Notes under the pieces: generated by a model
Told to the model about the DNA's origin: nothing
Database searches by the model: none
Seen by the model: the letters and a program-made list of their open reading frames with translations, nothing else
Made by a program: the position numbers and the translations under genes
Shown here: positions 37,997-45,089 of the stretch, in pieces
How the letters are laid out: every line of letters starts with the position of its first letter
How positions within the stretch are numbered: position 1 is the stretch's first letter
NCBI GenBank assembly: GCA_009774175.1
Contig: VSNG01000002.1
Location: 198,575 to 243,663 of the forward strand
Origin: Lachnospiraceae bacterium
GTDB taxonomy: Bacteria; Bacillota; Clostridia; Lachnospirales; Lachnospiraceae
Reading direction: 5' to 3'
DNA: 45,089 bases

Positions 37997-39322
37997 TTAA
38001 TTGTTTTTGTTCAGCGCTTCCTCCTGCAGCCGGTCAAACTGCGCCATGCACTCATCAACCGTTGCGCCGCCAAGTAAGTCCCTCACAATGAGGCATGTAT
38101 TTCCCCATTGTTCCACATTCATACTGGCATTGGAGCCAATGACATAAACGTTTTCCTGAATTCTATCGTTCAGGGGTTTCAGCGCGGCCACACACTCCAC
38201 TTCCACATTTTTGGAAGGAGAGATTACCCGATTGGTCTCCGCATAAATCTGAAGCGCTTCATCCGACGTCATAATATCCAAAACTGCCATTGCATCTTCT
38301 CCGTGCTCCGCATTGATGCCCACGCCAAACCCTGTCATGGGCATAACCGGCATCTGCCCCCTGCTGCTGGGAAATCCAATGACCAGCATCTCAAAATCCG
38401 TTTTTCCATAAGCCGTGTCTGTATTGGCCGCGCCCCAATATGCCATAACAATTGGTGTTTTCTGCGCAAGAAAGTCTTCCCCCTCCCCTTCAATCGCCTC
38501 ACTCACAAGAGCCTTTTCTGCATCCACATATCCCTTGTCGATCATTTCCTGCAAAAACTCAAATCCGGGACGCATATAATCGCTGTATTTGCTCTCGCCG
38601 CTGTTTAACGCTTCTATTTCCGCCGCTGTGTTTCCGCCATTATATAAATCCGCGTAGGCCTGCGCCAGAACAAAGGTCTCCAGCCACCATCTGTTTGCGC
38701 CCACCGGCGTTTCAATTCCATTCTCCTGAAACACTCTGCAGCACTCCAGAAATTCTTCCGGGGTCTGTGGCAGCTCCAGATTATAACGATCAAACATATC
38801 CTTGTTGACAAACAGACCGTAAGCCACCACTTCCTGCGGAATCGCAACCAGTTTGCCATCCACCACGTTAGCAGCTTTCACCACATCCCTCAAATTTTTG
38901 GTACATTCCAGTCCTGACAGATCTTTCAGCTTACCCTCCTCGGCTAATATGCGAAGGGTGTCCGGGTTCAGCAAATAAAGGTCATCCATATCGTTACGCG
39001 CCCTGTCCAGCGTCACATCATCGTATGTTTTGTCCTGATAATCCTCCGCCGTGTATGTCACATAATCCACAGTTAATCCAAGCTTTTCCTCCGCAAGCAT
39101 AACGGTCTTATCCGCCGCGCTTCTGGCAACATTTTCCACATTGGCTTCCGTTTTTTCCATCGGACTGAACAAATTCACAACCTGTTTTTCCTCATTCTCC
39201 AAAATGATTAAGTTATTATCTGATCCGCCATTTTTTCCGCATCCTGCAATGATAAAAACCAACATTCCAACGGTGCATATAATCTCTGGTTTACTGATGC
39301 CGCTTTTGCCAAAAAACTTCAT
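37997..39322 (-). CDS. Extracellular solute-binding lipoprotein
   Basis: 441 aa from ATG 39322 (GAGGAGAAAGTC before it). Signal peptide with lipobox IIAGC; Cys28 is the lipid site. The body has the family-1 sugar-binding layout: DMDDLYLLNPDTLRILAEEG, VVDGKLVAIPQEVVAYGLFV, NKDMFDRYNLELPQTPEEFL, PIVMAYWGAANTDTAYGKTD and MPMTGFGVGINAEHGED. No permease genes are beside it; the preceding gene is a hybrid sensor kinase, so it may present ligand to that kinase or supply a distant ABC permease. Confidence 0.88.
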   Translation of the reverse strand: MKFFGKSGISKPEIICTVGMLVFIIAGCGKNGGSDNNLIILENEEKQVVNLFSPMEKTEANVENVARSAADKTVMLAEEKLGLTVDYVTYTAEDYQDKTYDDVTLDRARNDMDDLYLLNPDTLRILAEEGKLKDLSGLECTKNLRDVVKAANVVDGKLVAIPQEVVAYGLFVNKDMFDRYNLELPQTPEEFLECCRVFQENGIETPVGANRWWLETFVLAQAYADLYNGGNTAAEIEALNSGESKYSDYMRPGFEFLQEMIDKGYVDAEKALVSEAIEGEGEDFLAQKTPIVMAYWGAANTDTAYGKTDFEMLVIGFPSSRGQMPVMPMTGFGVGINAEHGEDAMAVLDIMTSDEALQIYAETNRVISPSKNVEVECVAALKPLNDRIQENVYVIGSNASMNVEQWGNTCLIVRDLLGGATVDECMAQFDRLQEEALNKNN

Positions 39323-39369
39323 GACTTTCTCCTCATTCAATCTAAAGCAGACCTGCTGCCTGTTTCATT

Positions 39370-41949
39370 TTATTCATCTTTTTTCACATATTGCCTGATT
39401 ACCTTTTTCAGCAATTCTATATCTATTGGTTTTGTGAGGTGAACGTCCATTCCTGCATTTAGCGCTTCTCTTTCATCCTGTGCAAATGCATTTGCCGTCA
39501 TGGCGATGATCGGAATCTTTCGCGCATCCGCGCGCTCCAGGGCTCTGATCGCCCTTGTGGCATCGTACCCGTTCATGACCGGCATCTGCACATCCATCAG
39601 GATGGCGTCAAACTCTCCCTCTTTCGAACCCTCAAACCGTTCCAGCGCCAGCTGCCCGTTTTCCACAATATCACATCCGGCCTTCTCCAATAACAGAATT
39701 TCCCGTAAAATCTCCGCATTGATTTCATTATCCTCCGCGGCAAGAAAATGCAGTCCCTCGAGACTGTTATTCTCAGCCTCTTCCGTTTCCTCAGACGGTG
39801 TCAACCCCGCCTGCATTTCTTTTATCTTTTCCTTAAACGCCGATGCAAAGAAAGGTTTCACAAGAACGCCTGTATTCTCCGTCTGCAAAACAGTCTCCAT
39901 TCCCTCTCCGTCATGTTCCGTCAAAAGCAGGATGGGCAGTCTGTCCCCCGCTTCCTGCCTGATCTTTTCCAGCGCCTGTAAAATATCCGTATCCGCTGCA
40001 TTGCATCCAAGTAAAACCGCATGATATCCGTCATGCGCGCTTTCACATCCCCGCAGCAAAGACAACGCTTCCTCCAGGCTATGCGCCGCATCCACCTTAA
40101 CGCCTGCATCTCCCATAAGTATTTGAATATTATCGCACACTTCCGCATCTGCATCCGCCGCCAGTATATGTGAAATCCCTTTTTCGGCCCAGAACAGTTT
40201 GTCGGTCTGTCCCTTCGGAATCCGAAACTCCAGATCAACCCTGAAAAGACTGCCCTGATTCACTTCACTGGTTACTTCAATCGTACCGCCCATAAGCTCT
40301 ATGATATTCTTTGTAATCGCCATACCGAGCCCGGTACCCTGTACCTTATTTGTGGTGCTGTTTTCCGCCCTTGTAAACGCATCAAAAATAGTCTCCAGAT
40401 ACTCCGGCGTCATGCCGTATCCGTTATCCTGTACTTCAATTCCGATATGCTCATACTGATCAGAACGCTGCTTAAGTCCAATAATACGCAGCCAGATTTT
40501 TCCCCCTGCGGGCGTATACTTTACGGCATTGGAGAGTAGATTAATCAAAATCTGATTAATACGCGTCTCATCTCCCAGCAGGCACTCGTGCTTGATTCCC
40601 GTCACTTCTACAAAAAAATTCTGTTCCCTCGCTTCCGCCATGGGACGGATGATCGCATCCACGGAAGACACCAGCGAATTCAGGGTAAACTCTTCCACAT
40701 TCAGCACAACTTTTCCGCTCTCGATTTTGGACACATCCAATATATCATTAATAAGACTGAGCAGATGCTGCCCGGACGCCATTATCTTCTTTGTATACTC
40801 GCGCACCTTATCCGGGTTTTCCGCATCTTTGTCTAACAGCGTGGTAAACCCGAGAACCGCATTCATCGGCGTACGGATATCATGGGACATATTTGAGAGA
40901 AACATTGTTTTGGAATTGCTTGCAATCTGTGCCGCCTGCAGTGCTTCCGCCAGTCTGCGGTTACTGATTTCCCTCTCGGCTTCCCGTTCTTTTCTCAGTT
41001 TGTTCTGCTGCCTCTGCTTAAGAAAATATATCAGACAGCACAGGAAAAATGCAATCAGCATAACGATAACAACAATCAGGATATGCTGATTGACAGAACG
41101 GCCTTCCTGCTGAATCGCCTCAATAGGCACATAACCGATCAGATAAAGAGTCCCGTCGTTTACGGACCACATATAATTCAGGGAATTTTTATTTCTGACG
41201 TCGTGATAAAACATGATATTCTTATTTTCTTTCAGGCATGCCTCCACTTCCTCTCGGAGTCCCTCTTCCTGAATATCATTGGCCCGGTAAAAATCTGTCA
41301 GGTTCAAATGACCCGCACTCCGTTCACCCATTCCCTTGGGCTTTAAGACAAACCGCTCCGTCTCTGCATCCATAATATAGAGCATGGCCTTCTTGTTATA
41401 GAATCCCTCCGGTAGCGATTTATCAAAGAAATCATAAACATATTCTATATAAAGCGACGCGATCTCCCGCCCGTCCTTCACAACGGGACACTTGATACAG
41501 TAAGCCCACGTTCCCATATAGTTCAGGTAAGACTGGGATACCGGCAGACCGGCAATCGTTCCCCCTGCGGAAAAATCCAGTTCTTCCTCCGTAAACACTT
41601 CCCCCGTGCTGGACACGCCCTCTGTTTCTCCGGATCGTATCAGGGCAATCTTTATCATGGTCTCGCTTCTCGTGTAATTGCGAACATACTCTTCCGGCTC
41701 TTCCATGGACGCAATCCCCTTTGCCATGAGCTTCTGATACTCTGCCTCCTTATTCAAAATCACCTCAATCGTGCATTTAATCAAATCAAGGCTCTCATGC
41801 AGATTCTGTGTCGCGGATGCAGCCATTTCCCTTGAAATTTTATGCGACACGGAAAAAACAATGATCCCCAAAATCAAAAAGACCAAAATGATAGAAACAA
41901 GCAATGAAATTCCTCTGTCCATCTTACCCTCATTATGCTTCTTTCCCAT
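39370..41949 (-). CDS. Hybrid sensor histidine kinase with two receiver domains
   Basis: 859 aa from ATG 41949 (GGAGATCAAA before it). Membrane helix near 15-35, an extracellular Cache-like sensor (to about 285), second helix IVVIVMLIAFFLCCLIYFL, then HisKA with FLSNMSHDIRTPMNAVLGF (phospho-His), and HATPase with LLSNAVKYTPAGGKIW and GTGLGMAITKNIIELMGG. A first receiver (about 590-700) is degenerate: its Asp site reads VLLGCNAADTD. The second (about 735-855) is intact: FDAILMDVQMPVMNGYDATR (phospho-Asp). No DNA-binding output. It likely senses a signal with the solute-binding protein encoded next. Confidence 0.9.
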   Translation of the reverse strand: MGKKHNEGKMDRGISLLVSIILVFLILGIIVFSVSHKISREMAASATQNLHESLDLIKCTIEVILNKEAEYQKLMAKGIASMEEPEEYVRNYTRSETMIKIALIRSGETEGVSSTGEVFTEEELDFSAGGTIAGLPVSQSYLNYMGTWAYCIKCPVVKDGREIASLYIEYVYDFFDKSLPEGFYNKKAMLYIMDAETERFVLKPKGMGERSAGHLNLTDFYRANDIQEEGLREEVEACLKENKNIMFYHDVRNKNSLNYMWSVNDGTLYLIGYVPIEAIQQEGRSVNQHILIVVIVMLIAFFLCCLIYFLKQRQQNKLRKEREAEREISNRRLAEALQAAQIASNSKTMFLSNMSHDIRTPMNAVLGFTTLLDKDAENPDKVREYTKKIMASGQHLLSLINDILDVSKIESGKVVLNVEEFTLNSLVSSVDAIIRPMAEAREQNFFVEVTGIKHECLLGDETRINQILINLLSNAVKYTPAGGKIWLRIIGLKQRSDQYEHIGIEVQDNGYGMTPEYLETIFDAFTRAENSTTNKVQGTGLGMAITKNIIELMGGTIEVTSEVNQGSLFRVDLEFRIPKGQTDKLFWAEKGISHILAADADAEVCDNIQILMGDAGVKVDAAHSLEEALSLLRGCESAHDGYHAVLLGCNAADTDILQALEKIRQEAGDRLPILLLTEHDGEGMETVLQTENTGVLVKPFFASAFKEKIKEMQAGLTPSEETEEAENNSLEGLHFLAAEDNEINAEILREILLLEKAGCDIVENGQLALERFEGSKEGEFDAILMDVQMPVMNGYDATRAIRALERADARKIPIIAMTANAFAQDEREALNAGMDVHLTKPIDIELLKKVIRQYVKKDE

Positions 41950-42041
41950 TTTGATCTCCGTTCCGCTTTGATAACCAACTATTCTGATACTCTGTTCGCC
42001 TTTGTAGCTGATCAACTTCCTGCTTATTATTCTTTCTTTCT

Positions 42042-42070
42042 ATTATATTCCCACTTTTTTATAAAGTCAG
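42042..42070 (-). promoter_or_regulatory. Putative promoter of the kinase/solute-binding/nhaC operon
   Basis: Minus strand CTGACT (42070-42065), 17-bp spacer, TATAAT (42047-42042). It stands about 90 nt before the kinase start, in the only intergenic gap of this group. Confidence 0.65.
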
Positions 42071-42087
42071 TATAGATAATATTTTGT

Positions 42088-43233
42088 TTAATGAAATAAT
42101 GCCGCCGTCTTTTCCATTCGTTCCGCAATTTTTACGCCGAAGGGACACCGCCCCTCACAGCTTTTACAGCCGAAACACTCATTTGCTGCGTGCTCCAGCG
42201 CAAGATAATGCTCTCTCACGGCAGCCGGAACCTCCTCATGCATAACGGCAAGGTCATAGTATTTATTTACCATCGCTATATCAATGTCCCTGGGACAGGG
42301 CTTGCAATGCCCGCAGTATGTACATTCACCCTGACCGAACGTATTTCTGGGCGCTTTGGCCAAAACTGCGGCATAATTCCTTTCCTCCCCGGAAGCTGTC
42401 TCATAAGCCGCCGCCTGCTCCACATGCTCCGGCGTGTCGTACCCCGCCAGCACAGAGGCCACTGCCGGACGGGTCAGACAGTAATGGATACACTGAACCG
42501 GAGTCAGCGCAACGCCAAAGGGAGAACGCGCCGCATCAAACAGGCGCCCGCCTGCATAGGGCTTCATCACGGTAATACCTACATCATTCTGTTCGCAAAG
42601 CTTATAAACTTCCGATCTGGCCGGATCAATACCGCCCAGTCCGTCCTGATATTCTTCAACGAAATAATCGTCAATATTATCTGTCGGCGGCAAAAGATCA
42701 AATGCCGGATTAATACTGAACAGAATCATCTCTATGATTCCGCTCTCCGCCGCTTTCTTCGCCATAGCCGGGTTATGCGTGCTCATGCCTATATGCCTGA
42801 TTTTTCCATTTGCCTTAAGCTCTTCCACATACTTGAAAAAAGGACCGTTCATGGCAATATCCCAATCAGCCTCCTGATCGACAAAATGAATCATGCCCAG
42901 ATCAATATAGTCCGTCTGCACCCTTGTCAGTAAATCTTCAAAGGCTTCCCGGCATTTCTCCACGTCACGGGTTCTCTCATACTGCCCGTTCTGCCATGTA
43001 GAACCGATATGTCCCTGAATATACCACTGCTCGCGTCTTCCTTCGAGCGCCCTGCCAATTTTGGTACGAACATTGGGCTCGGACATCCAGCAGTCCAGAA
43101 TATTGATTCCCAACTCCTGCGCCCGGTCAATCATGGCTTTACATTCCTCATAATTATGACGTTCCAGCCACTCTCCGCCGAAACCCACCTCACTGACCAT
43201 CAGCTCTGTTTTACCCAGTCTGCGATATTGCAT
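42088..43233 (-). CDS. Aldo/keto reductase with two C-terminal 4Fe-4S motifs
   Basis: 381 aa from ATG 43233 after AGGAGGG. Residues 1-275 form the aldo/keto reductase barrel: MQYRRLGKTELMVSEVGFGG, GINILDCWMSEPNVRTKIG, DYIDLGMIHFVDQEADWD and GKIRHIGMSTHNPAMAKKA. Residues 300-365 bear ferredoxin clusters: CTYCGHCKPCPRDIDIA and CFGCKSCEGRCPFGVKIAE. Such flavin-free, iron-sulphur-bearing reductases occur in anaerobic Firmicutes; the physiological substrate is not known. Divergent from the methyltransferase gene. Confidence 0.92.
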   Translation of the reverse strand: MQYRRLGKTELMVSEVGFGGEWLERHNYEECKAMIDRAQELGINILDCWMSEPNVRTKIGRALEGRREQWYIQGHIGSTWQNGQYERTRDVEKCREAFEDLLTRVQTDYIDLGMIHFVDQEADWDIAMNGPFFKYVEELKANGKIRHIGMSTHNPAMAKKAAESGIIEMILFSINPAFDLLPPTDNIDDYFVEEYQDGLGGIDPARSEVYKLCEQNDVGITVMKPYAGGRLFDAARSPFGVALTPVQCIHYCLTRPAVASVLAGYDTPEHVEQAAAYETASGEERNYAAVLAKAPRNTFGQGECTYCGHCKPCPRDIDIAMVNKYYDLAVMHEEVPAAVREHYLALEHAANECFGCKSCEGRCPFGVKIAERMEKTAALFH

Positions 43234-43449
43234 GGTTTCCCTCCTCCTATTCGTTCCGATATGTTTTCGCATATAAAAATCAGCTAATTAATTATAAACT
43301 TATAGCCTGCTTTATTCAAGCAGTTATATGCCTGATTTTCATCCTTTTTTACCCTTTTCCTCCTTGTAAAATGAAACATATAACTGTATTATTTGAAGCA
43401 ACAGGTCAAAGCCGGCAAATATTTGAACAATAACGAAAGGATGAACAAA

Positions 43450-43950
43450 ATGGAGTATATCACCCATTATCAATCGCCAATCGGCAGTATTCTTCTTGCC
43501 GCTGATGAAACAGGACTGACCGGATTATGGTTTGACGGAGCAAAATACTTCGCAGGCTGCCCTGCCTCGGAGCATAAAGAAGAAAACACGCCTGTCCTTG
43601 AACAGACAAAAGAATGGCTGATAATCTATTTTTCAGGCAGAGAGCCTGATTTTTGCCCGCCTGTCCATATGACCGGGACGCCCTTTCAGCTTTCCGTATG
43701 GAAAATCCTCCAGCAGATACCCTACGGAAAAACTGTCACTTACGGGGAAATCGCAAAAGAAATAGCACGGGAAAAAGGCCTGTCGCGCATGTCCGCGCAG
43801 GCAGTCGGCGGCGCGGTAGGACATAATAAAATTTCAATTATTGTTCCCTGCCACAGGGTAATCGGAAAAGACGGAAGCCTGACGGGATATGCCGGAGGAA
43901 TAGACAAAAAAATGAAATTACTGGATTTGGAGGGCGTGAAACTGTTTTAA
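43450..43950 (+). CDS. ogt: Methylated-DNA--protein-cysteine methyltransferase
   Basis: 166 aa from ATG 43450 (MEYITHYQSPIGSILLAADE), chosen because GAAAGG stands 9 nt before; an ATG at 43441 would touch that site. The C-terminal domain has the wing-helix MTGTPFQLSVWKILQQIPYG, TYGEIAKEIAREKGLSRMSA and the active Cys in SIIVPCHRVIGKDGSLTGYA. It transfers the methyl group of O6-methylguanine to itself. Two host genes flank it in opposite directions. Confidence 0.95.
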   Translation: MEYITHYQSPIGSILLAADETGLTGLWFDGAKYFAGCPASEHKEENTPVLEQTKEWLIIYFSGREPDFCPPVHMTGTPFQLSVWKILQQIPYGKTVTYGEIAKEIAREKGLSRMSAQAVGGAVGHNKISIIVPCHRVIGKDGSLTGYAGGIDKKMKLLDLEGVKLF

Positions 43951-44007
43951 ATACAGATATCCATTCAAACACAATAAAATAATACCCGAAAAATTTTTTG
44001 AAAAAAC

Positions 44008-44041
44008 ACAGGTACTATTGATAAATTGGAATAGTACCTGT
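44008..44041. terminator. Terminator between convergent ogt and ABC exporter genes
   Basis: A 10-bp stem ACAGGTACTA / TAGTACCTGT with a 14-nt loop, A-rich before and ATTATATT after. It can serve both directions. The rest of 43951-44165 shows nothing else. Confidence 0.75.
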
Positions 44042-44165
44042 ATTATATTGGATTCCGGGACATTTGCCGATCCAACACAGGGACGGCTCATCAGTTCGGT
44101 ATCGCCCCGTATTTTAACCTTGTTTTGCTTTGGCATATGGGCATATTATCCATTCGGTATTCATG

Positions 44166-45089
44166 CTAAATGCCCCAATCCCTGCTAATCATTTGCAGCT
44201 TTACCATATGCGGGTAAATCCTGCCTGTGTCCATCAGTTCATCCGGCGTTCCCTGTTCCGCAACAGAACCGTCTGAAAGCACAACCACTTTATCCGCGCC
44301 GCTTACGGTACGCATACGGTGGGCGATAACAAGTACGGTCTTATCCTTTATCAGCCTTGATAAAGCAGCCTGTATCAATGTTTCGTTTTCCACATCAAGG
44401 CTTGCCGTTGCCTCATCAAGCAAAATGATAGGGGAATTTTTGAGGAAAGCGCGGGCGATTGAAATTCTCTGCCTTTCCCCGCCGGACAATTCGCAGCCGT
44501 TTTCACCAATCATACTGTGATACCCGTCCGGGAGCTTTGCCGCAAATTCTTCACAATTTGCCAGTCTTGCCGCCGCAATCACTTCTTCGTCGGTCGCGTC
44601 CTTTCTGCCTATTCTGATATTTTCCATGATTGTGTTGTTAAACAGCGTCACGTCTTGAAATACGATAGAATACAGCGAAAGCAAGGTTTCCGGCTCTATT
44701 TTCGATATATCCATACCGCCGACTGTGATTTTCCCCTTGCTTATATCCCAGAACCGCGCGGCAAGGCGTGATACCGTAGTTTTGCCGCCGCCGGACGGTC
44801 CGACTAAGGCGGTAACTTCCCCCTGTTTTGCCGTAAAGGACACATCTTTCAATACGATTTCCCCGGTATTATAAGCAAATCCTACATGGTCGAACACAAT
44901 ATCATAGCCTTTATTTGTCAGCCTGTCTGTTCCTGTCTGGACAGGCTGGTCAAGGATTTCATTCATGCGGTTTATGTTCGTTTTGGTAGAGATTACCGCA
45001 GCAAGATTTTGTAATGCACCCTCAAGCGGGGCATACAGCCTTGAAGCCACAAGCAAAAACATAAAGAACAGCGGAATATCAATTTCCCC
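44166..45089 (-). CDS. ABC exporter, ATP-binding/permease subunit (N-terminus outside window)
   Basis: The frame is open to the right edge; 307 codons are visible. The end of the membrane domain (PLFFMFLLVASRLYAPLEGA, ISTKTNINRMNEILDQPVQ) is followed by a complete ATPase: Walker A VGPSGGGKTTVSRLAARFWD, signature CELSGGERQRISIARAFLK, Walker B SPIILLDEATASLDVENETL and H-loop VLVIAHRMRTVSGADKV. It belongs to the MsbA-like/multidrug or peptide exporter group; usually works as a dimer with a partner encoded upstream, outside the window. Confidence 0.93.
   Translation of the reverse strand, partial: GEIDIPLFFMFLLVASRLYAPLEGALQNLAAVISTKTNINRMNEILDQPVQTGTDRLTNKGYDIVFDHVGFAYNTGEIVLKDVSFTAKQGEVTALVGPSGGGKTTVSRLAARFWDISKGKITVGGMDISKIEPETLLSLYSIVFQDVTLFNNTIMENIRIGRKDATDEEVIAAARLANCEEFAAKLPDGYHSMIGENGCELSGGERQRISIARAFLKNSPIILLDEATASLDVENETLIQAALSRLIKDKTVLVIAHRMRTVSGADKVVVLSDGSVAEQGTPDELMDTGRIYPHMVKLQMISRDWGI

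Noticed and set aside
43918..44136. 72-aa minus-strand frame after ogt
   Set aside because: It spans the terminator hairpin and has no start signal.

Overview
The window is almost entirely a tailed-phage prophage (about 1 to 35.7 kb) followed by about 9 kb of host chromosome. The host part suggests a Gram-positive anaerobe of the Lachnospiraceae/Clostridia kind: AGGAGG-type ribosome sites, sigma-A-like promoters, an NhaC antiporter, a lipoprotein solute-binding protein, a large hybrid sensor kinase, and an aldo/keto reductase with two 4Fe-4S motifs. This assignment is inference; there is no rRNA or marker gene.

The prophage is HK97-type with long-tail genes, and nearly every gene is on the minus strand, so it reads from right to left. 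At 35.6-31 kb are small early genes: an HTH regulator, Cys-rich proteins, a radical SAM protein, a DNA methyltransferase and an OB-fold protein. At 31-21.6 kb are a HAD-phosphatase fusion, zinc-binding small proteins, two more methyltransferase genes (both frameshifted), an HUH rolling-circle-type Rep, a VRR-NUC nuclease, ParA, a MazG-like protein, ParB, tiny membrane proteins and SSB. A promoter followed at once by a nested terminator (21.52-21.39 kb) separates these from the late operon: HNH, small and large terminase, portal, ClpP-like protease, capsid, connectors, tail tube, tail chaperones G/GT with a -1 frameshift, tape measure, Dit, baseplate proteins, a variable tail tip, a reverse transcriptase, holin and endolysin. 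No integrase or lysogeny repressor is visible; they may lie left of the window.

The clearest special system is a diversity-generating retroelement. The last 100 bases of the 612-aa tail protein (VR, 4217-4318) match a non-coding template (TR, 3948-4049) at every position except 15, and all 15 are adenines of the TR coding strand. A DGR-type reverse transcriptase follows directly.

A second theme is homopolymer tracts of 9-10 G/C. The four I found lie in three methyltransferase-like genes and one inserted plus-strand cargo gene, which suggests a phase-variable modification/cargo set. A third is RNA regulation: a perfect sigma-A promoter and an intrinsic terminator bracket an orphan RNA of about 68 nt antisense to the rep leader.

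The right prophage edge (about 35.6-35.75 kb) holds two strong hairpins and abuts decayed host genes: a C-terminal enzyme fragment and a truncated sensor kinase. Beyond lie, on the minus strand, nhaC, a solute-binding lipoprotein, a hybrid histidine kinase and an aldo/keto reductase; then a plus-strand O6-methylguanine methyltransferase, and the C-terminal part of an ABC exporter that leaves the window.
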